Assembly (NCBI RefSeq): GCF_001545075.1
Contig: NZ_FCOB02000019.1
Coordinates: 62,001 to 126,000 of the forward strand
DNA: 64,000 nt
Reading direction: 5' to 3'
DNA from: Caballeronia ptereochthonis
GTDB taxonomy: Bacteria > Pseudomonadota > Gammaproteobacteria > Burkholderiales > Burkholderiaceae
Shown: positions 8,037 through 16,452 of the stretch, piece after piece
Numbering within the stretch: position 1 is the first letter of the stretch
Layout: each line of letters opens with the position of its first letter
Made by a program: the position numbers and the translations under genes
The notes under the pieces: model-generated
Database searches by the model: none
What the model was told of the DNA's origin: nothing
Seen by the model: the letters and a program-made list of their open reading frames with translations, nothing else

Positions 8037-8774
8037 ATGAAATCCCTTTGCTTTCAACGCGCGCGTGAAGCCGGTTTCCGCGCATTCGGTTTTGATTTTC
8101 CCTTCGACGCCCCCGAGTGGGCCGAGCGCTTCGCCTTCGAACGCTGGGGCATGAGCGGCCGTCATCGTCATGGTGGCGGACGCTTCGGCGGCGGTCCCGG
8201 AGGAATGGGCGGCATGGGCGGCATGGGTGGATTCGGCGGCGAAGACGGCATGCCGCGCGGCCGCAAGTTCTCTTCCGACGATCTGCAATTGCTGCTTCTG
8301 GCGATGCTCGCGGAGGCGCCGCGTCACGGCTACGAGCTCATCAAGGCGCTGGAAGACCGTTCTAACGGCTTCTATGCGCCGAGCCCCGGCATGGTTTATC
8401 CGGCGCTGACCTATCTCGAGGAACTGGGCTACACGACCGTCGAACTCGAAGGCAACCGCAAGCGCTACGCGCTCTCGGATGCCGGTCGCGAATACCTCGC
8501 GACCAATCGCGAACGCGTCGACATCATGCTCGCCAAGCTCACGCATTTCGCCCGCAAGATGGATCTCGTGCGCCGCGCCTACATGGGCGAGGAGACGGAC
8601 GACGCAGCCGGCGACACGGGCTGGGTGCCCGAACTGATCGCGGCGCGCCGCGCGCTCAAGAAAGCCCTGCTGCTGCGCACCGATGCATCGCCGGAGGAGC
8701 AACGCCGCATCGCCGCGATCCTCGCCCGCGCGACGGCCGAGATCGAACAGAACCCTGCGCCGAAACAGGCGTGA
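8037..8774 (+). CDS. PadR-family regulator with Gly/Met/His-rich N-terminal arm (YqjI-like)
   Basis: The 245-residue protein has a PadR winged-helix domain at about residues 80-155, with LLLAMLAEAPRHGYELIKALEDRS and GMVYPALTYLEELGY. A dimerisation helix follows. Before it lies an 80-residue arm including HRHGGG and a run of GGM repeats encoded by in-frame 9-base units. E. coli YqjI, a nickel-responsive PadR repressor, also carries an N-terminal metal-binding extension and controls the ferric reductase gene yqjH. The next gene here is a YqjH-like protein, supporting that identity. The start is the ATG at 8037, just after the operator; an upstream in-frame extension crosses the promoter and is rejected. 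Confidence 0.85.
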   Translation: MKSLCFQRAREAGFRAFGFDFPFDAPEWAERFAFERWGMSGRHRHGGGRFGGGPGGMGGMGGMGGFGGEDGMPRGRKFSSDDLQLLLLAMLAEAPRHGYELIKALEDRSNGFYAPSPGMVYPALTYLEELGYTTVELEGNRKRYALSDAGREYLATNRERVDIMLAKLTHFARKMDLVRRAYMGEETDDAAGDTGWVPELIAARRALKKALLLRTDASPEEQRRIAAILARATAEIEQNPAPKQA

Positions 8775-8790
8775 GAAGGAGCCATACTCG

Positions 8791-9621
8791 ATGACCGATT
8801 CCATCCTGCAAGACCGGCCCGATCTGGAAGTCACGCGCGTTCGCCACGCGCTCAGGTTCCGCCTGCTGCAAGTCGAGCGCGTGCAGGCGCTCAATCCGCA
8901 TCTCGTGCGCGTGACGTTCACGGGCGATGACCTCGATGATTTCGTCAGCGCATCGTTCGACGATCACATGAAGCTGTTCTTCCCGCCCCCCGGCGAGACG
9001 ATGCCCGCGATACCGCAAGCCGGCCCTGACGGTCCCGTTTTCGATCCCTCGAAGCCGCGCCCGATCGCGCGCGATTTCACGCCGCGCCGCTTCGATCGAG
9101 CCGCGCGCGAGCTCGATATCGAATTCGCGCTACACGAAGCCGGCCCCGCGACCGCATGGGCCGCGCAGGCCGCGCCGGGTCAGTACCTCGGCATCGGCGG
9201 GCCGCGCGGATCGTTCGTGATTCCGATGCAGTTCGACTGGCATCTCATGATCGGCGATGAAACCGCCCTGCCCGCCATCGCGCGGCGTCTCGAAGAATTG
9301 CCCGAAGGCACGCGCGTCGCGACCCTGATCGAAGTGGCCGATCAGTCGGCGCGCATCGAGTTCGATACGCGCGCCGATCTCTACGCGCAATGGCGCTATC
9401 GCAACGAGAGCGAACATCCGGGCGGCGCGCTGCTGCTCGCCCTGCGCGAAACCTATTTGCCCGAAGGCGAAGGCTATGTGTGGGCCGCCGGCGAAGCCAC
9501 GCTCATGCGCGCGGTGCGCCAGCTTCTGTGCGCCGAACGCGGCATCGACAAGCGGCGCATTCGCGCTTCCGCTTACTGGAAGCGCGGCGAGCAAGGCGTG
9601 CACGAGACGATCGAAGGCTGA
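8791..9621 (+). CDS. Siderophore-interacting protein / NADPH-dependent ferric-chelate reductase (YqjH/ViuB-like)
   Basis: This 276-residue protein has the FAD-binding beta-barrel (LVRVTFTGDDLDDF, followed by DFTPRRFD and DIEFALHEAGPATAWA). A NAD(P)-binding half follows, with WHLMIGDETALPAIARRLEELP and YVWAAGEATLMRAVRQLL and the C-terminal SAYWKRGEQGVHE. These are standard markers of the ViuB/YqjH family, which releases iron from siderophores by reduction in the cytoplasm. A strong AGAAGGAG lies in the 16-base gap after the PadR gene, so the two form one operon. In E. coli the equivalent pair is divergent, so this head-to-tail order is a difference worth noting. Confidence 0.88.
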   Translation: MTDSILQDRPDLEVTRVRHALRFRLLQVERVQALNPHLVRVTFTGDDLDDFVSASFDDHMKLFFPPPGETMPAIPQAGPDGPVFDPSKPRPIARDFTPRRFDRAARELDIEFALHEAGPATAWAAQAAPGQYLGIGGPRGSFVIPMQFDWHLMIGDETALPAIARRLEELPEGTRVATLIEVADQSARIEFDTRADLYAQWRYRNESEHPGGALLLALRETYLPEGEGYVWAAGEATLMRAVRQLLCAERGIDKRRIRASAYWKRGEQGVHETIEG

Positions 9622-9646
9622 TTCCCGTTCGTCCCATGCATCGGCG

Positions 9647-11194
9647 TCAGCTCATGATGCCGATCTGCCAAGGCACGAACTCATGGTCGCCGAGACCGAG
9701 CAGTTCGCTTTTCGTGCGCTTGCCGGAAGCGGCCGCGAGCATGGCCTCGAAGATCGCGCGGCCGGTGCTCGCAACCGACGCCACGCCGTCGAGAATGCCG
9801 CCGCAGTTCAGGTCCATGTCTTCGATGAGGCGCTCGTACATCGGCGTGTTGGTCGCGAGCTTGAGCGAGGGCACCGGCTTCGCGCCGAACATCGAGCCGC
9901 GTCCCGTCGTGAACGCGATGAGATTGGCGCCGCCCGCGATCTGTCCCGTCGCGGAAACGGGATCGAAGCCGGGCGTGTCCATAAACACGAGTCCGCGTTG
10001 CGTCACCGGCTCGGCGTAACGATAGACTTCCATGAGCGGCCCCGTGCCGCCCTTCATCGACGAGCCGATCGACTTCTCGAAGATGTTCGCAAGCCCGCCC
10101 ACCTGATTCCCCGGGCTGACCTTGCCGTTGATCTGCACGTCGCGTCCGACCGAATACTCCTCCTTCCACCAGCGAATCCGTTCGAGCAGTTTCTCGCCGA
10201 CTTCGCGGCTCACCGCGCGCCGCGTGAGCGTGTGCTCGACACCGTAGATCTCCGGCGTTTCCGAAAGAATCGCGGTGCTGCCGTGCCGCACCAGCAGATC
10301 GACCGCGGCGCCGAGCGCGGGATTCGCCGTGATCGACGAAAAGCCGTCCGAGCCGCCGCACTGCAAGCCGACTTTCAGATGACTCGCGCTCACCGTCGTG
10401 CGCTTCACGCGGTTCGCGTCCGGCAACAGCGCGCGCACGGCTTCGATGCCCGCCTCGATGGTCCTTCGCGTGCCGCCGCTCTCCTGCATGATGAAGGTAT
10501 GCAGGCGCGATCCGGCGCTCAAGCCTTCCTGTTCCATCAACCCGGCCAATTGATTGCGTTCGCAACCAAGTCCGATGACGAGCGCCGCCGCGAGGTTCGG
10601 ATGCCGCGCATAGCCCGCCATCGTGCGGCGCAAGAGCGCCATCGGCTCGCCGCTCATCTCCATTCCGCAACCGATGCCGTGCGTGAACGCGACCACGCCG
10701 TCCACGTTCGGGTAATCGGCGAGACGCTCGGGCGTGAACCATTCGGCGATCCTGTGCGCGACGCTCGCCGAGCAATTCACGGTCGACAATATGCCTATGT
10801 AGTTGCGCGTCGCGACTTCGCCGGTGTCGCGCACGATCCCTTCGAAGGTCGCGCGGTCTCGATCGGCGATCATGTCCACCGCGCGATAGTCCGCGCAGAA
10901 CGCGTGATCACGATCGAACTCGCGGAACTCGACGTTATGGCTATGCACCATCGTGCCCGGCGCGATGTCGGTGTTCGCGAAGCCGATGGTCACGTTGTAC
11001 TTGCGCACGGCATCGCCCTGTCTGATGGCGCGCGCCGCGATCTTGTAGCCCGCCGCGACCTGGCTTCTGCACACGAAGCCTTCGGACGGCACCGCCGTGC
11101 CGATCGCCACATCGGTGCGCGCGATCACGACGTTGTCTTCGGGATGCAGGCGAATCACCGGACCGGCGATGGTTTTCTTGACTGTGTCTGGCAT
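9647..11194 (-). CDS. UxaA/GarD-family dehydratase (altronate or galactarate type)
   Basis: The 515-residue protein has an N-terminal SAF-like domain (about residues 10-95, IRLHPEDNVVIARTDVAIGTAV). The large D-galactarate/altronate dehydratase domain follows, with RNYIGILSTVNCSASV, THGIGCGMEMSG, GLGCERNQ and GLQCGGSDGFSSITANPALG. These enzymes dehydrate C6 sugar acids to 2-keto-3-deoxy acids using Fe(II). Length fits full UxaA/GarD proteins. It lies nine bases downstream of an enolase-superfamily dehydratase on the same strand, forming a two-gene operon divergent from a LysR gene. The exact sugar acid cannot be settled by sequence alone. Confidence 0.85.
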   Translation of the reverse strand: MPDTVKKTIAGPVIRLHPEDNVVIARTDVAIGTAVPSEGFVCRSQVAAGYKIAARAIRQGDAVRKYNVTIGFANTDIAPGTMVHSHNVEFREFDRDHAFCADYRAVDMIADRDRATFEGIVRDTGEVATRNYIGILSTVNCSASVAHRIAEWFTPERLADYPNVDGVVAFTHGIGCGMEMSGEPMALLRRTMAGYARHPNLAAALVIGLGCERNQLAGLMEQEGLSAGSRLHTFIMQESGGTRRTIEAGIEAVRALLPDANRVKRTTVSASHLKVGLQCGGSDGFSSITANPALGAAVDLLVRHGSTAILSETPEIYGVEHTLTRRAVSREVGEKLLERIRWWKEEYSVGRDVQINGKVSPGNQVGGLANIFEKSIGSSMKGGTGPLMEVYRYAEPVTQRGLVFMDTPGFDPVSATGQIAGGANLIAFTTGRGSMFGAKPVPSLKLATNTPMYERLIEDMDLNCGGILDGVASVASTGRAIFEAMLAAASGKRTKSELLGLGDHEFVPWQIGIMS

Positions 11195-11203
11195 GAACAG
11201 AAC

Positions 11204-12328
11204 TCAGGCGATGCGTTTCCATTGACCATACTTCACGACTTCCTTCTCGTCGAACGAGAAGCCGAGGCCGGGTTCGTCGTGCAGCTTCACGCGGCCATCG
11301 CGATGCGACAGTTGCCGGTCGATCAGCCTGCGGAAATTGAGCACCTGATCGTCGCCGAAGAACTCGACGTAGCGCGCATTCGGGGTCGCGGCGACGAGCG
11401 GAGCATGCAGGTCGTGGAACCAGTGCGGACACATCACGACGCCATGGCTCGCAGCGGTCGCCGCGATCTTGCGCCATTCGGTGATGCCGCCGCACACGGC
11501 CGCATCGGTTTGCAGGATCGCCGCCGCGCCTTTATCGAGCAATTCCTTGTGATACCAGCGGCCATAACCGATCTCGCCCGTCGCGATCGGAATGCGCGTC
11601 GCTTTCGCGAGACGCGCGTGATTGTCGACATCGTCGGGAGAAAACGGCTCCTCGATGAAGTACGGATCGTATTGCTCGAAACGCCGCACGTGCTGAAGCG
11701 CCTGCGTCACATCGGTCCAGCCGTTGTTCATGTCGATCATGAGCTCGACGTCCGGCCCGATCGCTTCGCGCGCGGCTTTCACGCGGCGCTCTTCTTCCTG
11801 CGGCGACAGCCTGCCGCCCTTCATCTTCACCGCGCGAAAGCCCATTTCGACGTAACTCGCCATTTCCTCGCCGAGCTTCTCCGGCGTCTTGCCGTCGAGG
11901 TAATAGCCGCCGCTCGCATACGCGGGCACCGTATCCAGCTGATTCGCGCCGAGATACTTATGCAAAGGCAGTTTGTGCGTGCGTGCGTTCAGGTCCCATA
12001 GCGCGACGTCGAGAATGCTCAGCGCGCGCATCACGGTGCCCGCGCGCCCTTGCAGAAGCGCTTCGTCATACATCGCCTGCCAGAGTCCTTCGACGGCATA
12101 CGAATCCTTGCCGATCAGGACCGGCGCGAGCAACTGCTCCACCGCCACCGTCAGCAGCTCGCCTGCCGCGCTGCCGACGTAGCAAAAGCCGATGCCCTCG
12201 ACGCCATCCGTCGAGCGGATCTTGACTAGACCATAGTGACGTGTCGAAACGGTGCGGGTGGAAAACGACGTGACGCGATCGAGCGGCACGGCGGCCGCGC
12301 AAACCGCGATCGATTCGATGATGGGCAT
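11204..12328 (-). CDS. Enolase-superfamily sugar-acid dehydratase (mandelate racemase subgroup-like)
   Basis: This 374-residue barrel protein shows the superfamily landmarks. They are AVKMKGG (catalytic KxK), ELMIDMNNGW (metal Asp), YFIEEPFSPDD (metal Glu), IPIATGEIGYGRWYH (third metal Glu), LQTDAAVCGGITEW and the base-region CPHWFHDLHAPL. MR-subgroup members abstract the alpha-proton of acid sugars and most act as dehydratases or racemases. The ATG at 12326-12328 is chosen because it follows GGAGACG and starts the capping domain. It is the first gene of the leftward operon and shares a 121-base divergent promoter region with the LysR gene at 12450. Confidence 0.85.
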   Translation of the reverse strand: MPIIESIAVCAAAVPLDRVTSFSTRTVSTRHYGLVKIRSTDGVEGIGFCYVGSAAGELLTVAVEQLLAPVLIGKDSYAVEGLWQAMYDEALLQGRAGTVMRALSILDVALWDLNARTHKLPLHKYLGANQLDTVPAYASGGYYLDGKTPEKLGEEMASYVEMGFRAVKMKGGRLSPQEEERRVKAAREAIGPDVELMIDMNNGWTDVTQALQHVRRFEQYDPYFIEEPFSPDDVDNHARLAKATRIPIATGEIGYGRWYHKELLDKGAAAILQTDAAVCGGITEWRKIAATAASHGVVMCPHWFHDLHAPLVAATPNARYVEFFGDDQVLNFRRLIDRQLSHRDGRVKLHDEPGLGFSFDEKEVVKYGQWKRIA

Positions 12329-12421
12329 GACTTCGTCTCCGTTGTGTAAGCCGCGATGCTTTCGTTCGTTGCGGATGCAATCAGTTTGATGGCGCACGTG
12401 CCCAAGAGGAAGTATCCTTTG

Positions 12422-12445
12422 GCTTCTTCAAACCCAAAAATTTTT
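12422..12445 (-). promoter_or_regulatory. Putative operator, copy A (A5T5 plus TTTGAAG element)
   Basis: Read on the minus strand this is AAAAATTTTT, GGG, TTTGAAG, then AAGC. Nearly the same arrangement is found upstream of the IlvD/Edd gene (13365-13390) and of the DapA-family gene (15309-15334). Here it sits in the divergent region between the enolase-type dehydratase and LysR genes and ends only four bases before the LysR start codon, so binding there would block LysR expression. The regulator is likely one of the two LysR proteins of this locus, which is inference. Confidence 0.55.
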
Positions 12446-12449
12446 ATCG

Positions 12450-13325
12450 ATGGACTCGCGCTATCTGCAGAGCTTCGTGTTCGTCGTCGAGCTGGGCTCC
12501 ATTGCCGAAGCCGCGCGCAGACTGGATCTCACGCCCGCGGCCGTGGCGCAAAGAGTCAAGATGCTGGAGGCGGAACTGGGCGCGACACTCGTGCGCCGTT
12601 CGGGGCGCACGGTCGGCGCGACCGAGGCCGGCGAGCGCATTCTGGCGCGCGCGCGAGCCGTGCTGCACGACATCCGCGACCTGCGCGCGGATATCGACGG
12701 CACGGATCAACTGAGCGGCCAATTGCGCCTCGGCGGCATGGCGACGATGATGGCAAGCCTCATTCCCGACGCGCTCGCGGTGCTCCTGAACCGTCATCCG
12801 CAGATGGATTTCTATCTGGAGCCGGGCACGTCGCTCGATCTCTATCGCAAGGTGACGAGCGGCGATCTCGACGCCGCAGTGATCGCGCAGCCGCTGTTCA
12901 ATCTGCCGAAGAGTTGCGACTGGCATACATTCAGAAAGGAATCGCTCGTTCTGCTGACGCCCGCTTCGATGCACGTCACCGATGTGCACGCCACGCTGCA
13001 AGCGGAGCCGTTCGTGCGCTACGACCGCAACGTCGTAGGCGGTCAGCTTGCGGATGCGTATCTGCGGCAACACGGCATCAAGCCGCATCAGCGTTGCGAA
13101 CTCGATGGCCTTGCCGCCATTGCGACGCTCGTCGACCGGGGCCTGGGCATATCTCTGGTGCCGGATTGGGCGTCGGAGGAAACGCGCGGGCTTTCGCTGA
13201 AGAAATGGGCCTTGCCGCATGCGGCGCCCAAGCGTCTCGTCGGCTTGCTCTGGGGACGTTCTTCCGCACGCATTCGTCTGGTGCAGGCGTTCCTGGCCGC
13301 GGCCGAATCGGCGGAGCATCATTGA
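12450..13325 (+). CDS. LysR-family regulator of the sugar-acid locus
   Basis: The 291-residue protein has an N-terminal LysR HTH (about residues 1-60, SIAEAARRLDLTPAAVAQRVKMLE), a linker helix and a periplasmic-binding-like effector domain (about 90-285). It is transcribed away from the UxaA and enolase-type dehydratase operon and precedes the IlvD/Edd gene, the standard position for a local activator. No Shine-Dalgarno sequence is visible; an operator-like element lies four bases before the ATG, so translation may be leaderless or weak. The start is supported by the canonical LysR N-terminus beginning at this ATG. Confidence 0.88.
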   Translation: MDSRYLQSFVFVVELGSIAEAARRLDLTPAAVAQRVKMLEAELGATLVRRSGRTVGATEAGERILARARAVLHDIRDLRADIDGTDQLSGQLRLGGMATMMASLIPDALAVLLNRHPQMDFYLEPGTSLDLYRKVTSGDLDAAVIAQPLFNLPKSCDWHTFRKESLVLLTPASMHVTDVHATLQAEPFVRYDRNVVGGQLADAYLRQHGIKPHQRCELDGLAAIATLVDRGLGISLVPDWASEETRGLSLKKWALPHAAPKRLVGLLWGRSSARIRLVQAFLAAAESAEHH

Positions 13326-13364
13326 ATTCGCGGCGAGCGGTTAGCATCATTCGCTTCCGGAAGC

Positions 13365-13390
13365 AAAAATCTCTATGGTTTGAAGCAAGC
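13365..13390 (+). promoter_or_regulatory. Putative operator, copy B
   Basis: AAAAATCTCT, then ATGG, then TTTGAAGCAAGC, matches copies A and C except for one extra base and substitutions in the T-tract. It lies about 80 bases upstream of the IlvD/Edd start. GAAGCAA also occurs just before it at 13360-13366, giving a direct repeat. Confidence 0.45.
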
Positions 13391-13471
13391 ACCAAGCGCT
13401 CACAACGCCGGCGCGAGCCGCGATAATCAAGGCACGGAGACATTCAACGCTCATCAAACGGTAGTACGACC

Positions 13472-15229
13472 ATGACCGACACATTCAAGAAGAAGCCCGG
13501 CGGCGACCCCGCGCAACCTGGCGGCCTGCGCAAATCGCTGACGAGCTACGGAGACAACGGCTTCTCGCTATTTCTGCGCAAGGCGTTCATCAAGGGCGCG
13601 GGCTATACCGACAGCGCACTCGATCGCCCGGTGATCGGCATCGTCAATACGGGCAGCGCCTACAACCCGTGCCATGGCAACGCGCCGCAACTCATCGAAG
13701 CGGTCAAGCGTGGCGTGATGCTCGCGGGCGGCTTGCCGATGGACTTTCCGACCATTTCGATCGCCGAGTCGTTCTCGCAACCGACGAGCATGTACCTGCG
13801 CAATCTGATGTCGATCGACACGGAAGAGATGATCCGGGCGCAGCCGATGGATGCGGTCGTGCTGATCGGCGGATGCGACAAGACCGTGCCCGCGCAGCTG
13901 ATGGGCGCGGCATCGGCGGGCATTCCGGCGATCCAACTGATCACCGGCTCGATGCTCACGGGCGCGCATCGCGGCGAACGTGTTGGCGCATGCACCGATT
14001 GCCGGCGCTACTGGGGCCGCTTTCGCGCCGAGGAAATCGACGAAGCGGAGATCGCGGCGGTGAACAACCAGCTCGTCGCGAGCGTAGGCACATGTTCGGT
14101 GATGGGCACCGCGAGCACGATGGCCTGCATCGCCGAAGCGCTCGGCATGACGGTGCCCGGCGGCGCGTCACCGCCCGCGGTGACGTCGGACCGCATGCGC
14201 ATCGCGGAGCTGACGGGCACGCAAGCCGTGCAGATGGCGCGCGATGACCTCACCATCGACAAAATCCTCACGGCCGAGGCCTTCGAGAACGCGATGCGGG
14301 TGCTGCTCGCGATCGGCGGCTCGACCAACGGCATCGTGCATCTGACGGCCATTGCGGGACGCATGGGCTATGACGTCGATCTCAAGGCGCTCGATCGCGT
14401 GGGCCGCGAGACGCCGGTGCTCGTCGATCTCAAGCCGTCGGGCTCGCATTACATGGAGGACTTTCACAAGGCCGGCGGCATGGCGACGCTACTGCGCGAG
14501 TTGAAGCCGCTTCTGAACCTCGACGCATTGACGGTGACCGGCCGCACGCTCGGCGAGGAGATCGACGCCGCGGGCCCGGCCTTCGAGCAGGATGTCGTGC
14601 GTCCGTTCGACAAGCCGGTTTATCCGCAAGGCGGCATCGCGGTGCTGCAGGGCAATCTGGCGCCGGGCGGGGCGATCATCAAGCAATCGGCGGCGAATGC
14701 GAAGCTGATGGAGCACGAAGGAAGAGCGGTGGTGTTCGAGAACGGCGCGGACCTCGCGGCGCGCATCGATTCCGACGATCTCGACGTCACGCCGGACGAC
14801 GTGCTCGTGCTGAAGAACATCGGGCCCAAGGGCGCGCCAGGCATGCCGGAAGCCGGTTATATCCCGATTCCGCGCAAGCTCGCGGTCAAGGGCGTGAAGG
14901 ACATCGTGCGCATCTCCGATGGACGCATGAGCGGCACGGCGTTCGGCACGATCGTCCTGCATGTGACGCCGGAAGCGGCGGTGGGCGGGCCGCTTGCGCA
15001 CGTTCGCACGGGTGATCGCATTCGCTTGAGCGTGTCGAAGCGCGAGATCAGCCTTTTGATCAGCGATGAAGAGCTTGCCGCCCGCGCGAAGGAATCGCCG
15101 GTGACCGTGCCCAGTGCCGAACGCGGTTATCGCAAGCTGTTCTACGACACCGTGACGCAAGCCGACAAAGGCGTCGATTTCGATTTTCTGCGCGCCGCGC
15201 AAATGCGGGGCGTGACGCCGCGCCGTTGA
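13472..15229 (+). CDS. IlvD/Edd-family sugar-acid dehydratase
   Basis: The 585-residue protein keeps the iron-sulfur cysteines of the family: C67 in NPCHGN, C135 in GGCDKT and C208 in GTCSVMGTAST. It also has GRMSGTAFGTIVLHVTPEAA near the C-terminus. IlvD/Edd enzymes dehydrate dihydroxy acids or aldonic acids to 2-keto(-3-deoxy) acids. The many sugar-acid genes around it argue for an aldonate or aldarate substrate rather than the branched-chain amino acid pathway. It is followed by a strong terminator, so it is its own transcription unit, with a putative shared operator 80 bases upstream. Confidence 0.87.
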   Translation: MTDTFKKKPGGDPAQPGGLRKSLTSYGDNGFSLFLRKAFIKGAGYTDSALDRPVIGIVNTGSAYNPCHGNAPQLIEAVKRGVMLAGGLPMDFPTISIAESFSQPTSMYLRNLMSIDTEEMIRAQPMDAVVLIGGCDKTVPAQLMGAASAGIPAIQLITGSMLTGAHRGERVGACTDCRRYWGRFRAEEIDEAEIAAVNNQLVASVGTCSVMGTASTMACIAEALGMTVPGGASPPAVTSDRMRIAELTGTQAVQMARDDLTIDKILTAEAFENAMRVLLAIGGSTNGIVHLTAIAGRMGYDVDLKALDRVGRETPVLVDLKPSGSHYMEDFHKAGGMATLLRELKPLLNLDALTVTGRTLGEEIDAAGPAFEQDVVRPFDKPVYPQGGIAVLQGNLAPGGAIIKQSAANAKLMEHEGRAVVFENGADLAARIDSDDLDVTPDDVLVLKNIGPKGAPGMPEAGYIPIPRKLAVKGVKDIVRISDGRMSGTAFGTIVLHVTPEAAVGGPLAHVRTGDRIRLSVSKREISLLISDEELAARAKESPVTVPSAERGYRKLFYDTVTQADKGVDFDFLRAAQMRGVTPRR

Positions 15230-15253
15230 GCAAGCGGGTCGAACACGCCAGTC

Positions 15254-15281
15254 AGGGCCGCTTTCGAGCGGCCCTTTTTTT
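15254..15281 (+). terminator. Intrinsic terminator after the IlvD/Edd gene
   Basis: A 9-bp perfect stem (AGGGCCGCT / AGCGGCCCT) with a TTCG tetraloop is followed by seven T. It starts 24 bases after the stop codon and should end transcription efficiently. Confidence 0.92.
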
Positions 15282-15308
15282 CGTCCAGCGCGAACACGCT
15301 CAAGACAC

Positions 15309-15334
15309 AAAAAATTTTTGAGTTTGAAGCAAGC
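15309..15334 (+). promoter_or_regulatory. Putative operator, copy C
   Basis: AAAAAATTTTT, GAG, TTTGAAGCAAGC lies about 80 bases upstream of the DapA-family gene. It has the same spacing between the A/T tract and TTTGAAG as copy A, and the same GCAAGC tail as copy B. It probably marks the promoter of the DapA-MFS-dehydrogenase operon. Confidence 0.5.
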
Positions 15335-15411
15335 GCCCCCCTGTTCTTCGACGTATTGCGCGCGGCGATACTGGCCTCCATCGCAAAGAACCGCAAAGGA
15401 GACGCTTGCTC

Positions 15412-16362
15412 ATGACCTCGCCGCACACGTTAAAGGGCGCGCTGTCGCCCGTGCTCACGCCGTTCAACGAGGACGGCTCGCCTTCGCCCGAACGCTTCAT
15501 CCGCCATTGCCGCGCGCTCTTGAACGACGATGTCGGCCTTGCGGTTTTCGGCACCAACTCGGAAGCGAACTCGCTGACCGTCGCGGAGAAGCGCGGCCTG
15601 CTCGACGCGTTGCTCGAAGCAGGCTTGCCGGCCGCGCGCATGATGCCCGGCACGGGCGCCTGCGCGCTGCCCGATGCGATCGAGCTGACTCGCCATGCGG
15701 TATCGAACGGATGCGCGGGCGTGCTGATGCTGCCGCCCTTCTACTACAAGGGCGTGAGCGACGAAGGACTCTTTCGCGCGTATGCGGGCGTGATCGAGGC
15801 AGTGGGCGATGCGCGTCTCAGGATCTATCTCTATCACATCCCGCCCGTCGCACAGGTCGGCTTGAGTCTGTCCCTGATCGAACGTCTGTTGAAGGCGTAT
15901 CCAGGCGCGATCGCGGGCATCAAGGACAGTTCCGGCGATTGGAGCAACACGGCCGCATTGATCGACGCCTTCTCGGCTTCGGGCTTCGAAGTCTTCGCGG
16001 GCAGCGAGACCTTCCTCTTGCGCACGCTGCAGGCGGGCGGCGCCGGCTGCATCACCGCGACGGGCAACGTGAACGCCGCGGCCATCGCGCGTCTCGCGCG
16101 CGACTGGAAAGCGGTCGATGCGCCCGCCCAGCAGCGCCGCCTCGACGAAACGCGCGGCGTGTTTCAGCGCTTCCCGATGATCGCCGCGATGAAGGCCGCA
16201 ATCGCATGGCAATCCGGCGACGAAGGCTGGGCCACGCTGCGCGCGCCGCTCGTCGAACTGGACCCGGTGCAGCGCGCGCAACTGGAAAGCGCGCTCACGG
16301 CGCTCGGCTTTCGCATTCCGCACGCGGCGGACCTGGCGGCATCGGCGGAAGCCGCGCATTGA
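15412..16362 (+). CDS. DapA/KdgD-family lyase or aldolase (2-keto-3-deoxy sugar acid)
   Basis: The 316-residue TIM-barrel protein has the Schiff-base lysine K171 in AGIKDSSGDW and the conserved tyrosine Y141 in YLYHIPP. The glycine-rich GTNSEANSLT replaces the GTTGE of dihydrodipicolinate synthase. The family includes 2-keto-3-deoxygluconate aldolase and 5-keto-4-deoxyglucarate dehydratase. Here it would act on the keto-deoxy acid made by the neighbouring dehydratases. The ATG at 15412 follows AAAGGAGACG at good spacing and is preferred over the TTG six bases upstream. It is first in an operon with the MFS carrier and hydroxyacid dehydrogenase. Confidence 0.85.
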   Translation: MTSPHTLKGALSPVLTPFNEDGSPSPERFIRHCRALLNDDVGLAVFGTNSEANSLTVAEKRGLLDALLEAGLPAARMMPGTGACALPDAIELTRHAVSNGCAGVLMLPPFYYKGVSDEGLFRAYAGVIEAVGDARLRIYLYHIPPVAQVGLSLSLIERLLKAYPGAIAGIKDSSGDWSNTAALIDAFSASGFEVFAGSETFLLRTLQAGGAGCITATGNVNAAAIARLARDWKAVDAPAQQRRLDETRGVFQRFPMIAAMKAAIAWQSGDEGWATLRAPLVELDPVQRAQLESALTALGFRIPHAADLAASAEAAH

Positions 16363-16452
16363 GGATGAAGGCGACCGCGCGCGCCGGAGGTACGCGCAAG
16401 CAAGCGAGCAAATAAACAAAATGCAACGCTCAGCGATATTCAGGAGACAGCC

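Noticed and set aside
8205..8245. 9-base GGCATGGGC repeats as a phase-variation tract
   Set aside because: Units are multiples of three and only lengthen the Gly/Met arm, so gain or loss would not shift the frame.
9476..12001. 841-codon open frame on the plus strand opposite the UxaA and enolase-type genes
   Set aside because: It is an antisense shadow of two well-supported genes in GC-rich DNA; composition is Arg/His/Ala-rich with no domain features.
13472..15229. Housekeeping ilvD (branched-chain amino acid pathway)
   Set aside because: Context and N-terminal sequence fit the sugar-acid branch of the IlvD/Edd family.
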